64,000 nt of DNA from Vanilla planifolia (taxonomy: Eukaryota > Streptophyta > Magnoliopsida > Asparagales > Orchidaceae), in the NCBI GenBank assembly GCA_023846275.1, contig JAIUJO010000087.1:637501-701500 (forward strand), given 5' to 3'. Positions 27,171 to 37,150 of this stretch are shown in pieces; positions within the stretch are counted from its first letter, which is position 1; each line of letters opens with the position of its first letter. The translations under genes and the position numbers were made by a program. The notes below the pieces were generated by a model. It was not told where the DNA came from, did no database searches, and was given only the letters and a program-made list of their open reading frames with translations.

Positions 27171-28649
27171 TGCTTATTTTCAACTTCAACAAATTATACA
27201 ATACAAATTCAATGGCCATTCTTGTACTAGTTTTCTATTAAACACACATTCAGCCATGTTTATCAACTAAGGAAAGATCACACTTTACAAAATATTTTTC
27301 TTACTAGTCAATGCATATGGGGTAGTCATAATAATAATAATAAAACATATTTGAGCTACTTAATCTAAACTATTTAACACATTTATGTGCAAAATTAGTT
27401 TTTCATTAAGAATCAAGTTTCATATTTTTTTAATGAAAAAGCATTCTTTTGATAATTATGCACAAAGTTATCAACATATCAATTTGTTAATGTTTTGATG
27501 TAAGCACAAAAATTTTTGATGACATAATTTTTAACTAATCCATACTAATTATTTAAAAGTATCTTAGTTACTTTACCTTATTCACACCATTTTGGCAAAC
27601 AAATATTTTCTATTAAATTATCATAAGATTAAGTTTTCAACATACTTGTGACATATAAAATTTTAAATTGTTTTTCATTCTACCATTATACGAGTATTAT
27701 TTAGAAACATTTTGTGAAGAAAAATCTTCTAAACACTGGCACTCCCTTTTGAACTTTGTTTACTTTTATTATGATGTTTTTAAATTTTTATATTGATATT
27801 ATTAAGTCTTAAATCAATTTTTTTAAATATTTGATATGTAATTTCGACTTTTTGTTTTGTTCATCATATTGTACTTCTTTTGTTACTTTATCAACTCTAA
27901 TAGCATTTTTGTAAAGATTTTATATTACTTGAATACTTTTTTGGTTTAATGTTTGCAAAAATAATTTAAAATTATAAATAAGATAAATTAGTGAAATGTA
28001 ATTTTTTAAATTTTCAAACTAAGAACTGATATTAGCTTATTTGACATTATTCTAATGTTATAAAAAGCTTTTTATGTTGTATAGAATTTTTTCATATTTC
28101 AATTATTTTTTTAATTTAGTTAGGCCATTAAAGATTTAAAAGTAATTGGAAAAAATAAACTATTTTATATATTAAAATTAAAAGAATTGAAATTTGAATA
28201 AACGTTTTACAAATATTTGCTAATCTATTTACAAATATTATTGAAAATTACTTTATAGTTAATGCTACAACAGGTAAATGTAGATGAATAATCCATTGAG
28301 AATGAAATTAAAAAATATTAAAAATAAAATTTTAAATTAATTAGAATTATGATTGAATGATGAAACATAAAAGTAATTTACTTTCAAAAAAGAGGCATAT
28401 AAAAATGAAACAAAGATATAAAAAATTTTGAAATTAAAAAATCACAAAGGCTATTGAATAATAAAATGGTTAAAGATAAATTATATAAATAGTAAATTGT
28501 GTTACCATTCCAAAAATTGTAAGAATGCTTTGGGAATAGCTTTTTAAGAATGAAGAGTATCAATGAAACTTATTATTCAATTTAATTGAAATAAAAAATA
28601 TTTACACAATAAAAATAAATTAATAATAATGAAAATTCTTGTATGTTAG

Positions 28650-30160
28650 TAGTGAAACCCATAGGTGATATGTTAAGATGAAAGCCATGCCACATGTGCA
28701 TATGCCTTCTGCACATCCATTCCAAGCATCATTAAAATTTTTGGTTTCATGAACATATCAATCTAATAAATTTCTATTCTACTAAACTACTTGTTATACA
28801 CATTTTGCATAATGTTTTAAATTTTCTATTAGATTAATTTTTTTTTATGTACATATTTTTATGTGAGATATTCACATTATTTTTAAAGTTTTGATTATTC
28901 CTTTGTCATAATTTGTTTTTGCATGTTTTTAATTCTTTAAAAGTCTTTGAAATCAATAAGATACCATTCATCTTTCATTCTTGAAGAATGCCTTTAATGT
29001 ATTGCATAATTATATAGATTTTCTCTCCTTTTCTTCAAATTTCTTTTTCTACTTATCTTGAATTTTTAAAATTTTGTTAGACTAACGTAATTTTTTTCAA
29101 ATATTGTCGTTTCTTATATCATCATTACTCATTGGTGATATTTGCAATAATAAATCGTTTGTAACTCTAATAAGTTATTTAGTGCATTTCATATTTTGGA
29201 AAAAAAATTACATGTTAGTAAAACTCAATTTATTAATCTACATAACTTTGAAATGCCAACCTTTGTATAGTTCTAAAATAACACACTTGTTACTTAACTC
29301 AAATTAATACATATTATCTTTTTGTATTCCCTAATAATCTAGTAGGTATGTTCAGTATTGTTGGCTAGAATTTAGATCCTTGTAGAAGTTTAAATCTATC
29401 CAACATCAACAATATAAAATACTTATAGCTCTATCATTTAATTATATGTTGTATTTTTCTTTTTGAATTATTTTGCTAAATAGTTTTTGTATAAAATAAC
29501 CTTTTATTTTTTATAGGAACAAGTAAAGATGGTTTTTATGATTTCTCATATTTCTTTATCAACAAATTTTAAATAAGTAGTAGACCAAATTGTTTTCTAA
29601 AGATAAGACTTGTCAAAAAAGTATGGTGGTCTATTGGAAATTGAACCTTCACACAAATTTCCTAAAACATTAATTTGATTAATGGATCAACTAGACAACT
29701 TCTTGCTAGAAAGAAATGTTTTTCTTACACCAATTGAACTATGGTTCACTAGAGTTCACAAGAAGTGGGCAAATAGTTAAGAACAAAAATTTTGGATTCA
29801 TAGAGAACATTCAAAGAAAATATGTTGAAGTAATTTTGGTAAAAAAATTAAGAACATACTTAAATGTCATTTTGAGGAAATATTAATTTTATTTTGGAAG
29901 ACATCAAGCATTTTTTAATAATAAAGTTTTATGAAACTTGTGAAAAAGAAAAATAACAGAACTATATAAAATGTACCCAAACACTTTTTTGGTAGCTCGA
30001 CCTAAAATAAATTCTATCTCTTCCCTCGACAAAAAGTACGCAAAACGACAACTAATATAAATAATTTTGTGAAACAATGATTAGACTAAATCCTCAACTA
30101 AATAATTGGAATTGGTTACTATGACATTTCAACGAAAGAAAAAATACAATAAAATAATTT
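28650..30160. other. Unrecognised flank of the Copia element
   Basis: No gene was seen. A local repeat is present near the element: ATAAATAATTTTGTGA near 30,057 and AAAATAATTTTGTGAC near 30,151. The same phrase recurs just beyond the other end of the Copia element. Confidence 0.4.
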
Positions 30161-30753
30161 TGTGACAAAAAAATCCCACAAGAGGAGGGTGAATTGTGGT
30201 AAATAAAATTGTCTTTCGATTTTCGATTTCAATTAAAAATGAAATCTTTTAAGCATGAATAAGAAGAAATATAACACAAAAGATTTTTAAGGTAGTTCAA
30301 CTCAAAATCGAGCCTACATCCACCCCAACCCGGTGCCAAGAAAAACAACACAAAAAATACCAAATTACAATCGAGGTTTTTTCTACGGTTCACCTTAAAC
30401 CTACTTGGGATTTTTCCTATGGCTAATCCCAAACCTACTTGAGTTTTTCCTGGCTTAACTCAAACCCCGGGCTTTTGCACAATGCCGGGATGCCCTTACC
30501 ACAAAGAAAATAATACAAAAAATGGTAAAACTTAAAATAACTTTAAGTGAAATAAGAGACACATATGACTGAAAAATAGAGGAATAGAGATTGAAAGATT
30601 GTTGAAGCAAAATCCTATAATTTTGGAATCCTTCTTGCCACTTTCTCTTTATGAGATTGGAAGCACCGCATTCACTAGAGTTTCCTCGAAATCATGATCT
30701 GAAAGCCTTGGGATCCTAGCAAATATCACCTCTAGAAGTTATTCATTCTTCCT

Positions 30754-30761
30754 TATTTATA
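30754..30761 (-). promoter_or_regulatory. TATA box of left LTR
   Basis: TATAAATA on the minus strand, at the same place within the LTR as in the right copy (35,379-35,386), just downstream in plus coordinates of a shared TAGAAGTTCTTCAT-like stretch. Conservation in both LTRs supports a retroelement promoter. No activity can be inferred. Confidence 0.55.
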
Positions 30762-31375
30762 GAGCTTAAATTTGAGCTATAAAATCACTCCCAATATCTC
30801 TTAAAATCAACTAGTCATTTGGGTAAAGGACAAAAAGTAGCTACCGTCCGATTTGGGCCTAAACATGAACAACACGAATTGAATCTCGAATTTACTATCT
30901 GAGATAAATCTGGTCTGGCTTGATTTGAGCAAATGCTACCCTGCTTGTAATAGTAAATTTTGTCCTAACATAATTCAAATGAAAATCCTTACCTTACTGG
31001 TTACGTGTCTAGGCGCATATCTGTGCTTCCTATGTTTGATTCTTCAGCATGTCTTTTTACGCTAAATAATCTTAGTCGTCCGATCGAGCTTTCCCTTCCG
31101 GCTACTTTGACAATTAGGTTGGATTTTAGTCCCCACATTGGCTACAATGTTTCACCATTGTGCTTTCTAAGGCATTCGCTTCCAATTACCCTTGAGCCGC
31201 TTTGGGTTGGCTCCCCCCTTCATTGACCAGGATTTCATCACTTAGTTGGGTTGACTTGATCTTGCTCTGTTTAGTTTAGCATTGCCTCTGGAATGAATTT
31301 GCCAAGTTCCTTTCAACGTACTCTGCGGCCTGAATTCCCTTGGACTATGGGCTCCTCTTCTCGGTCAGTCCACCA

Positions 31376-31380
<5 letters not shown>

Positions 31381-31412
<32 letters not shown>
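31381..31412. repeat. (AT)16 microsatellite inside left LTR
   Basis: Sixteen uninterrupted AT units. The matching place in the right LTR (about 35,917-35,930) has only a short, interrupted TATA run, so the tract expanded in this copy after insertion or shrank in the other. Confidence 0.9.
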
Positions 31413-31420
<8 letters not shown>

Positions 31421-31987
31421 CTAAAATCCTGGGTGGGCCAGTGGTCGGGTCGAGTTGACCAGTCCAATGCTATAGTGAAAATTTCTGAGAGTAATATTGT
31501 TTTAGGATGTTTTGTGAGAATTTTGTGTCAAAATATTTAACATAAGTGCACCATAATAAATTTACATTAATACCTTTTCAAAATGACTTTGAAAAGAAAT
31601 TCATGTAAAATAATTCCTAAATAATTTTAAAAAATCAAATACCAATATCTATACTTTTTGTCAATTAAGCTTGGCCCAAAAATAAAAATTCAATAATTAT
31701 TAGTTTTATAACATTTTTAAATATTAATACTACACGTGTACCACATCATCTAAAAATTTGGACATATCAATTTTAATAAAAATATAAAAAAAATCAAGTA
31801 TGAAAACTTTACTACAAGTCTTCAATTTCCTTGAAGCTTGCCATGACTCCAAGAGCCTTGAAGACCACTATTTTAGACATTTAAAGTTCATGGCTTGACT
31901 TAATTGAATATTAACAATTTTATTTAGTGCAAGCTCATATGTGATACAAACATTTATGCTTGACTCATCAAGCACAAGGGTGTAACA

Positions 31988-32151
31988 ATCTCCCCCTTTT
32001 GATGACAGCAAGACATAAATATTTTAAATGTAAAAATGTGATAAAAATAAATTTTTAAAGAGAAAATTCTCAAGGAGGAAATTAAGAATTAACATGCACC
32101 CCTATCTTGATGCTCCCCCCAACTCCTAACTATTCTCCCCCTTTGACACCA
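31988..32151 (-). promoter_or_regulatory. Multiple polypurine tracts next to 3' LTR
   Basis: On the minus strand, a tract AAAAGGGGGAGAT abuts the LTR terminus (31,988-32,000). A second, near-identical AAAGGGGGAGAA lies at about 32,133-32,144, and a weaker purine run is near 32,111. Polypurine tracts prime plus-strand DNA synthesis in LTR elements. Repeated tracts upstream of the 3' LTR are a known Sirevirus trait, and this supports both the orientation and the lineage. Confidence 0.75.
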
Positions 32152-32214
32152 TAAAAGTGGAGTGAACCTTATGCAATGTCTAAAATTCCTAATTGTTTCC
32201 TTAATGTTTCAAAT

Positions 32215-32400
32215 TACTCCGATGGTATAGGATCGGTAAACAAAATGGGCCAATTCAAGCTTAGTTGGAACATACTCTAATTTTACTGATCCTTTGGCCA
32301 CTTGGTGTCTAAGAAAGTGATATCTAACATGTATGTGCTTAGTCCTAGAATGACAAAATTGATTTTTAGCTAATGCTAATGTACTAGGTTTATCAATTTT
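32215..32400 (-). pseudogene. Copia RNase H C-terminal remnant
   Basis: The minus strand gives NQFCHSRTKHIHVRYHFLRH followed by LEYVPTKLELAHF. This is the highly recognisable end of Copia RNase H ('HSRTKHIEIRYHFIRE... VEYVPTxxQLADxxTK'). In an active element this domain degrades RNA in RNA-DNA hybrids during reverse transcription. It lies directly inside the 3' LTR, as expected. It is part of a broken element. Confidence 0.85.
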
Positions 32401-32734
32401 AATAGGTGTGATGATTGTCTTGAAGTTATTTGTGTTATTTACAATCCTAAGAAAAAAAATAGCTCTACCATCATGCTCATTTCAAATTTCGTAGTCATAA
32501 GATCTCCAAATTCTTTACATATTTCTTCTTTTCTACTCCAAAACATAAATCTAAAAAATTGGTAAATCATCTCCTAATGATCAAATCCTTTGGATGTGAG
32601 ATTGCAAATTTCCATCATCTAGATAGGTTGTTTTTTTTTACTTCTAGATTTTCTAATTTTTCCTAATTCTTACTTAAATCTAAGTTCTTTACTAATTTTA
32701 TTCCATTTTTTAAATGCTTCTCACTAACTAGTTG

Positions 32735-32835
32735 GATAGACTCATCAAACACAACATGTATTATTTCCTCTTCTTTATGATTTTAGATTAAAGACTCTAT
32801 ATACTTTTCTAATAGATGAATATCCAAGATGTGGA
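32735..32835 (-). pseudogene. Copia integrase-tail remnant
   Basis: The minus strand shows GYSSIRKVYRVFN and then IHVVFDES. Together they match the 'GYSxxSKAYRVFNxRTxxVEESIHVVFDE' segment at the end of Copia integrase, before the reverse transcriptase. It lies between the gag-pol linker and the RNase H remnant, in the correct order. Confidence 0.8.
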
Positions 32836-32954
32836 TTTTGATTTTCTTCTTGATTTTTATTATATAATGTGTAAAATCTAAATTAGAAGTATGCAACCAA
32901 ATTAAATCATCTGTTTAAGTTTTCTAAATGCCCTAAACCTATCCTAGAATGTCT

Positions 32955-33297
32955 CCACATATTTTGGAGACCTTTTCTCCTAGCCTTCTAAGTTCTACTC
33001 TTAGGAACCCAAGCAAGCTTGGGTTGAGCACTAAATTGAGCTTTCATGTTCTCATTCTTAATAATTCATTTAAAATTTTTTTTTTGCATACATACTTCTT
33101 CTAAAAAAGTAATCTTTCATAGTATATCCAAGTTTACAATAATAAAAGCAAACAATATTTGATGTCCTAGGCATGCCTGTGTATTTAGGTTTTTTAAAAT
33201 TGAAAACATGTGAAGAACAATAAGCATGTGAAGCATGAGAGGTATGTGAAGTTTTTCTTATTTTAGCATGCTCAAAAAATTGTATTTTTCCTTTCAA
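32955..33297 (-). pseudogene. Gag-pol linker remnant (second Cys segment and WVPK motif)
   Basis: Downstream of the open gag, the minus strand carries a short open stretch at 33,070-33,297 with a CFYYCKLGYTMKDYFFRR segment. In Sireviruses the linker before the protease holds a zinc-finger-like CHYCxKxGHxxxxCxxR at this place. Further on, near 33,005-33,050, comes FSAQPKLAWVPKS, matching the 'GPKxxWVPK' motif of the same linker. It is part of a broken element. Confidence 0.7.
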
Positions 33298-34511
33298 AAA
33301 AAAATATCATGCTTTAAAGAAATATTTTCAATAATAAGAGAAACCTTTTCATAACATATATGTTGATTTTTTATCTTTTTCTTTTCATCTTTTTTCAAAA
33401 CAAAATCATGCAATTCAACTTTTTCTTTGTAAACCTTTTTTAATTTTTTATGAGCACTCATTAAAGAAGTCAAGGTATTCATAATTTCAAAATAATTACT
33501 TTCAAGAATATCTCTTGTCCAAGAGCTTACCTCATTTTCTTCTTCTTCTTCACTTGAGGATGTTGAAGATGTCTCATTTGCCATAAAACAAATCATCCCT
33601 TCTTCTCCTCTACTTGAGCTTGAAACATCTGAATCTTTGGTGGAACTCCATTTAGCTTGGAAAGCTTTCTTTTTCTTCAACCTCTTCTTCTTCTTTTCCT
33701 CCTTCATATGCTTGTCCTTAAGTTTTGGACATTCCAGTTTAATATAACCAGTTTGACCACACTCAAAGCAAGTTGGTGGCCTCTTTCTCTCCTTATTTCT
33801 CTTCTTCTTCCATTTCTTATTAAGAAAACTTTTTGTCAAATTTTTTGCTAAACCATTAGCATGAGAACTTACCTCATCCTCCAAATCCATGGAGGAGGTA
33901 GAAGTGGAATCCGAATCACATTTGGTGGGATTAAAGGCCATGGGTTCTTCCTTCTTCCTTTCATGCTTTAACTTGCTTGTAGAAGCTTCTTCCGTTAGTC
34001 TCCTAGTCATCTCTATTTTGACTGTGAGAAGTTCCCCAAGGAGTTCATCCAATGAAAGTTTGTTGATATCTTTGGCCGCTATAATAGCCGTTGTAAGGGG
34101 ATCATATTCCCTTGGAAGGATTCCCAAAATTTTTCTTATAAGATCACTATTTGAGAATACCCTACCAAGATTTGCCAAGCTATTTATAATATCATTAAAT
34201 CGTAAAAACATACTTTTAATACTCTCATCGGGATTCATTCTAAAAAATTCATAGTCATGGGTGAGGATGTTAATTTTTGTCTCTTTCACTTGTGAGGTGC
34301 CCTCAAAAGTTACTTCGAGTTTTTTCAACACCTCAAATGCCGTATGCGAATTCATAATTTGTGTAAACTCACTAGGAGAAATTTCACAATGAAGATTGTT
34401 CGATGTCTTAGCATTTAATTGAGCCAATTTTTTGTGCAAATCATTAAGCTCACTAAAAGGCTTGACTTCATTAGTAGAACAATTTCCAGGACGTTCACAA
34501 GGTTTAGTCAT
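33294..34511 (-). CDS. Gag of Sirevirus-type Copia element (open frame in a fossil)
   Basis: A 405-codon open frame, by far the longest in the window. Residues about 60-170 match the Copia Gag/UBN2 domain, with DYEFFRMNPDESIKSMFLRF and LPREYDPLTTAIIAAKDINK resembling Sirevirus Gags ('MxPxESIxDMFxRFxxIIxxLxxLG... LPxxWxxKVTAIxEAKDL'). A lysine/arginine-rich stretch precedes a zinc-knuckle-type Cys segment at about 248-261. A Ser/Glu-rich stretch (about 290-345) contains MICFMANE, like the 'CLMA' motif of these Gags. The last ~60 residues are lysine-rich and probably coiled-coil. Gag forms the particle that packages element RNA. The frame looks whole although the rest of the element is broken. 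The start is the first ATG, 260 bases downstream of the primer-binding-like site. Confidence 0.85.
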   Translation of the reverse strand: MTKPCERPGNCSTNEVKPFSELNDLHKKLAQLNAKTSNNLHCEISPSEFTQIMNSHTAFEVLKKLEVTFEGTSQVKETKINILTHDYEFFRMNPDESIKSMFLRFNDIINSLANLGRVFSNSDLIRKILGILPREYDPLTTAIIAAKDINKLSLDELLGELLTVKIEMTRRLTEEASTSKLKHERKKEEPMAFNPTKCDSDSTSTSSMDLEDEVSSHANGLAKNLTKSFLNKKWKKKRNKERKRPPTCFECGQTGYIKLECPKLKDKHMKEEKKKKRLKKKKAFQAKWSSTKDSDVSSSSRGEEGMICFMANETSSTSSSEEEEENEVSSWTRDILESNYFEIMNTLTSLMSAHKKLKKVYKEKVELHDFVLKKDEKKKIKNQHICYEKVSLIIENISLKHDIFF

Positions 34512-34757
34512 AACTTCCCATAATTCTAAATCGATAGATTGAGTAAAGATTTAAAACGATTTTTCCAATACAAGTAAAATTCTCCTTTAAATAAGGGAGG
34601 TCGATTTGAAGAAAAACCTTGACACAAAATTGCACTCATATCAACCAAAGAGGCATCCATAAAAACAAAAATCTCAAAACCACAAAAATATGAGAAAGCC
34701 TTCTCTTAGCACAAGCGGATCTCCTACGTGATGTTACTCACATAAATTGGGATTCCT

Positions 34758-34770
34758 CACTCCAATACGA
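34758..34770 (-). promoter_or_regulatory. Degenerate primer-binding site (tRNA-iMet type)
   Basis: On the minus strand the right LTR ends ...CTTCA, followed after AT by TCGTATTGGAGTG, which resembles TGGTATCAGAGCG, the usual plant Copia site complementary to initiator tRNA-Met. Its position directly inside the 5' LTR fixes the right LTR boundary at 34,773. Confidence 0.55.
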
Positions 34771-34772
34771 AT

Positions 34773-36518
34773 TGAAGTTCTTTGTGCTTAAGTAAATCCC
34801 ACAAGGGGGGGTGGGTAAATTGTGGTAAATAAAATTTTTTTTTGATTTTCAGTTTCGATTAAAAATTAAATCATTTAAGCACAAATAAGAAGAAATATAA
34901 CACAAAAGATTTTTAAGGTGGTTCGACTCAAAACCGAGCTTACATCCACCCCAAACCAGTGTTGGTAAAAATAACCCTAAAAATACCAAATTACAATCGA
35001 GGTTTTTTGTACGGTTCACCTCAAACCTACTTGGGATTTTTCTTATAGCTAATCCCAAACCTACTTAAGTTTTTCCTAGCTTAACTCAAACCCTTGGCTT
35101 TGCACAATGTCGGGATGCCCTTCCACCAAAGAAAGCAATACAAAAATTGACAAAACTTAAAATAACTTTAAGTGAAATAAGAGGCACACACGATAAAAAA
35201 ATAAAAGAATAGAGATTAAAAGATTGTTGAAGCAAAAACCTCTAATTTCGGAGCCCTTCTTGCCACTTTATCTTTATGAAATTGGAAACACCGCATTCAT
35301 TTGATTTTGCTCGAAAACATGATCAGAAAGCTTTGGGATACTAGCAAATGTCACCTCTAGAAGTTCTTCATCCTTCCCTATTTATAGAGCTTAAATTTCA
35401 GCTATAAAATCACTCCCAACAGCTCTAATCCGTTCCATTTGATCTGGGTGGGCTTGATCTGACCCAATGCTACCCTGCATGTACTAGTAAATTGTGTCTA
35501 GACATAATTCAAATAAAAAAATTTACCTTACTGGTTATGCATCTAGGTGCATATCTACGCTGCCTGTGTTCATTTCTTTACCATGTCGTTTTATGCTGAA
35601 TAATCTCAGTCGTTCGATCGTGCTTGCCCTTTTGGCTACTTTGATAAATAAGTTGGATTTTAGTTCCACATTGGCTACGATGTTTCGCTATTATTCTTTA
35701 TAAGGCATTTGCTTCCCATTACCCTCGAGCCACTTTGGCGTTGGCTCCCCCTTTCTTGATCAGCATTTCATCACTTGGTCGGGTTGACTTGATCTTGCTC
35801 TGTTTAGTTTAGCATTGCCTCCAGGATGAATTCGCTAGGATCCTTTCAGCGTACCCTGCGACCTGAATCCCTTTGGACTAAGGGCTCCTCTTTCGGGTTA
35901 GTCCACCAGTTTTTATATTTATATATATATTTTAATTTCTAAAAGCCTGGACGGGCCAATGGTTGGGTAGGGTCGACCCGCCCAATGCTACAGTGAAAAT
36001 TCCTTAGAGTAATGTTGTTTTAGGGTGTCTTGTGAGAATTTTTGTGTTAAAATATTTAATATAAGTGCACCAAAATAATTTTACATTACCATAGTGTTAT
36101 AAGTTTTCTAAATGACTATGAAAAGAAATTCATGAAAAATAATTCCTAAATAATTTTAAAAAATCAAATACCAATATCCATACTTTTTGTCAATCAAACT
36201 TGGCCCAAAAATAAAAGAATTCAATAATTATTAATTTTATTAAATTTTTAAATATTAATACTACTAGTGTGCCACATCATCTCAAAATTTGGATATATCA
36301 ATTTTAAGAAAAATAAAAAGAAAATCATGTATAAACACTTTAGTTAATGTCTTCAATTTCCTTGAAGCATGCCATGACTCCAAGAGCGTTGAAGACGACT
36401 ATTTTAGACATTTAAAGTTTATGGCTTGACTTAATTGATTATTAACAATTTTATTTAGAGCAAGCCCATATTAGATATAAATATTTTTGCTTGACTCATC
36501 AAACACAAGGGTGTAACA
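34773..36518 (-). repeat. Right LTR (5' LTR in element orientation)
   Basis: A direct repeat of the left LTR. It starts TG at 34,773 next to the primer-binding-like site and ends in GGGTGTAACA at 36,518. The minus strand begins TGTTACACCCTTGTG and ends in a C-rich stretch (CCCACCCCCCCTTGTGG), as in many Sirevirus-type LTRs. Confidence 0.85.
35379..35386 (-). promoter_or_regulatory. TATA box of right (5') LTR
   Basis: TATAAATA on the minus strand, at the position matching the left LTR. In an active element it would drive the genomic transcript from the 5' LTR through gag. Confidence 0.55.
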
Positions 36519-37150
36519 AATATAATAAAATAATTTTGTGACACAAAAACTAATGTTAATATAACTAAAAATCTTATGCTTGATGAATGACTAATGAGGC
36601 ATAAGTATTTTATTTAAAATAATTAAAATAAATCTTGGGAGTTATTTTCTTGGCATGAAAGTTGAAGTTAAATACATTTTGGCATTGTGCTTTAACTTGA
36701 GACTTTTTGTTCTTATTAAAATAAGTTTTTCTTATTTGTTATTTGAATTAAATTATTATTTAATTAAATTATTATTTTAACTAATTAATCATTATAATTA
36801 AAGCATACTTTTTTAATAAGTTATTGAAAATGGATTTCCAAATATACGATAAAGGATAAAACAATTATTTGAACAACAAGATAATGTCTAGACTTTAGAA
36901 TAATAATAATTTTCTAAAATAATTAATTTCGATAAAATTTATTTTTTTACCTTGCATGATTGATTTTAATCAAATTTAACGTTCTATTTAAAAAAAATGA
37001 AATATTTAAAATTAATTTTAAAATATACTCCTTTGTTATTTTTAACTCTGATCGAGATGATTTTCGTGAGATTTTACCTCATTTTTCTTCTTTTTTAAAT
37101 TTTCCTAAGACATAAGCATCAATTATCTAAAATCTAAAATTCTCTCAAAC
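36519..37150. other. Spacer between Copia element and plastid fragment
   Basis: Opens with AATATAATAAAATAATTTTG, nearly identical to the sequence just left of the element (30,143 on). The rest is AT-rich. It may hold further, unreadable rpoC2 sequence, since the plastid match fades out near 37.15 kb rather than ending sharply. Confidence 0.4.

Larger units (their letters stand above)
15900..29500. other. Extreme AT-rich, gene-free block
   Basis: About 13.6 kb in which single 60-base lines fall to roughly 12-17% G+C by hand count (for example 16,021-16,080 and 17,581-17,640). The plus strand is dominated by T runs, with A-rich sub-blocks at about 23,085-23,780 and 28,130-28,640. Open frames are sparse and short. 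No element family was recognised. Less AT-rich islands occur near 19.8-20.5, 24.8-25.6 and 26.6-27.2 kb. This could be long-decayed, deamination-driven repeat DNA, but that is inference. Confidence 0.6.
30163..31987 (-). repeat. Left LTR (3' LTR in element orientation)
   Basis: A direct repeat of 34,773-36,518. Shared stretches include CCCACAAG near the left edge, a TTTTTAAGGT...TTC-ACTCAAAA block, TTACAATCGAGGTTTTTT, GGGATGCCC, and GGGTGTAACA at the right edge. The terminal CA at 31,987 matches the other copy. The left edge is less certain because the outermost bases differ between copies. This copy carries an extra stretch of roughly 85 bp near 30.8-30.9 kb and a longer TA microsatellite. 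Confidence 0.85.
30163..36518 (-). mobile_element. Copia LTR element, Sirevirus lineage, broken (fossil)
   Basis: A Ty1/Copia retroelement read on the minus strand, with two long direct repeats (LTRs), a primer-binding-like site next to the right LTR, polypurine tracts next to the left LTR, an open gag, and small pieces of pol (gag-pol linker, integrase tail, RNase H end). Multiple polypurine tracts beside the 3' LTR, a long gag with a basic/coiled tail, and LTRs carrying a C-rich ACCCxCC stretch near the 3' end are all traits known for Sireviruses. The internal region is only about 2.8 kb, so most of pol is gone. The element is broken, with several large losses and many small ones. The two LTRs agree at roughly 85-90% by eye, which implies an old insertion, perhaps tens of millions of years at a slow gymnosperm rate (inference, not computed). 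Confidence 0.85.

Noticed and set aside
30229-30432. Minus-strand frame MGLAIGKIPSRFKVN..., repeated at 34,849-35,058
   Set aside because: The frame occurs in both LTRs because they are repeats. It has no match to any known element protein and is probably incidental.
31005-31226. 73-codon plus-strand frame
   Set aside because: It lies inside the left LTR, with a partial counterpart at 35,494-35,703 in the right LTR. It is LTR sequence on the strand opposite to the element, not a gene.
33657-33851. 64-codon Leu/Phe-rich plus-strand frame resembling a membrane segment
   Set aside because: It is the complement of the lysine-rich zinc-knuckle region of gag. The hydrophobicity is an artefact of AAG/AAA codons read backwards.
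33889-34254. 121-codon plus-strand frame
   Set aside because: It lies wholly inside the gag frame on the opposite strand. It is Leu/Ser-rich, as expected for the complement of Lys/Glu-rich Gag codons, so it is a shadow frame.
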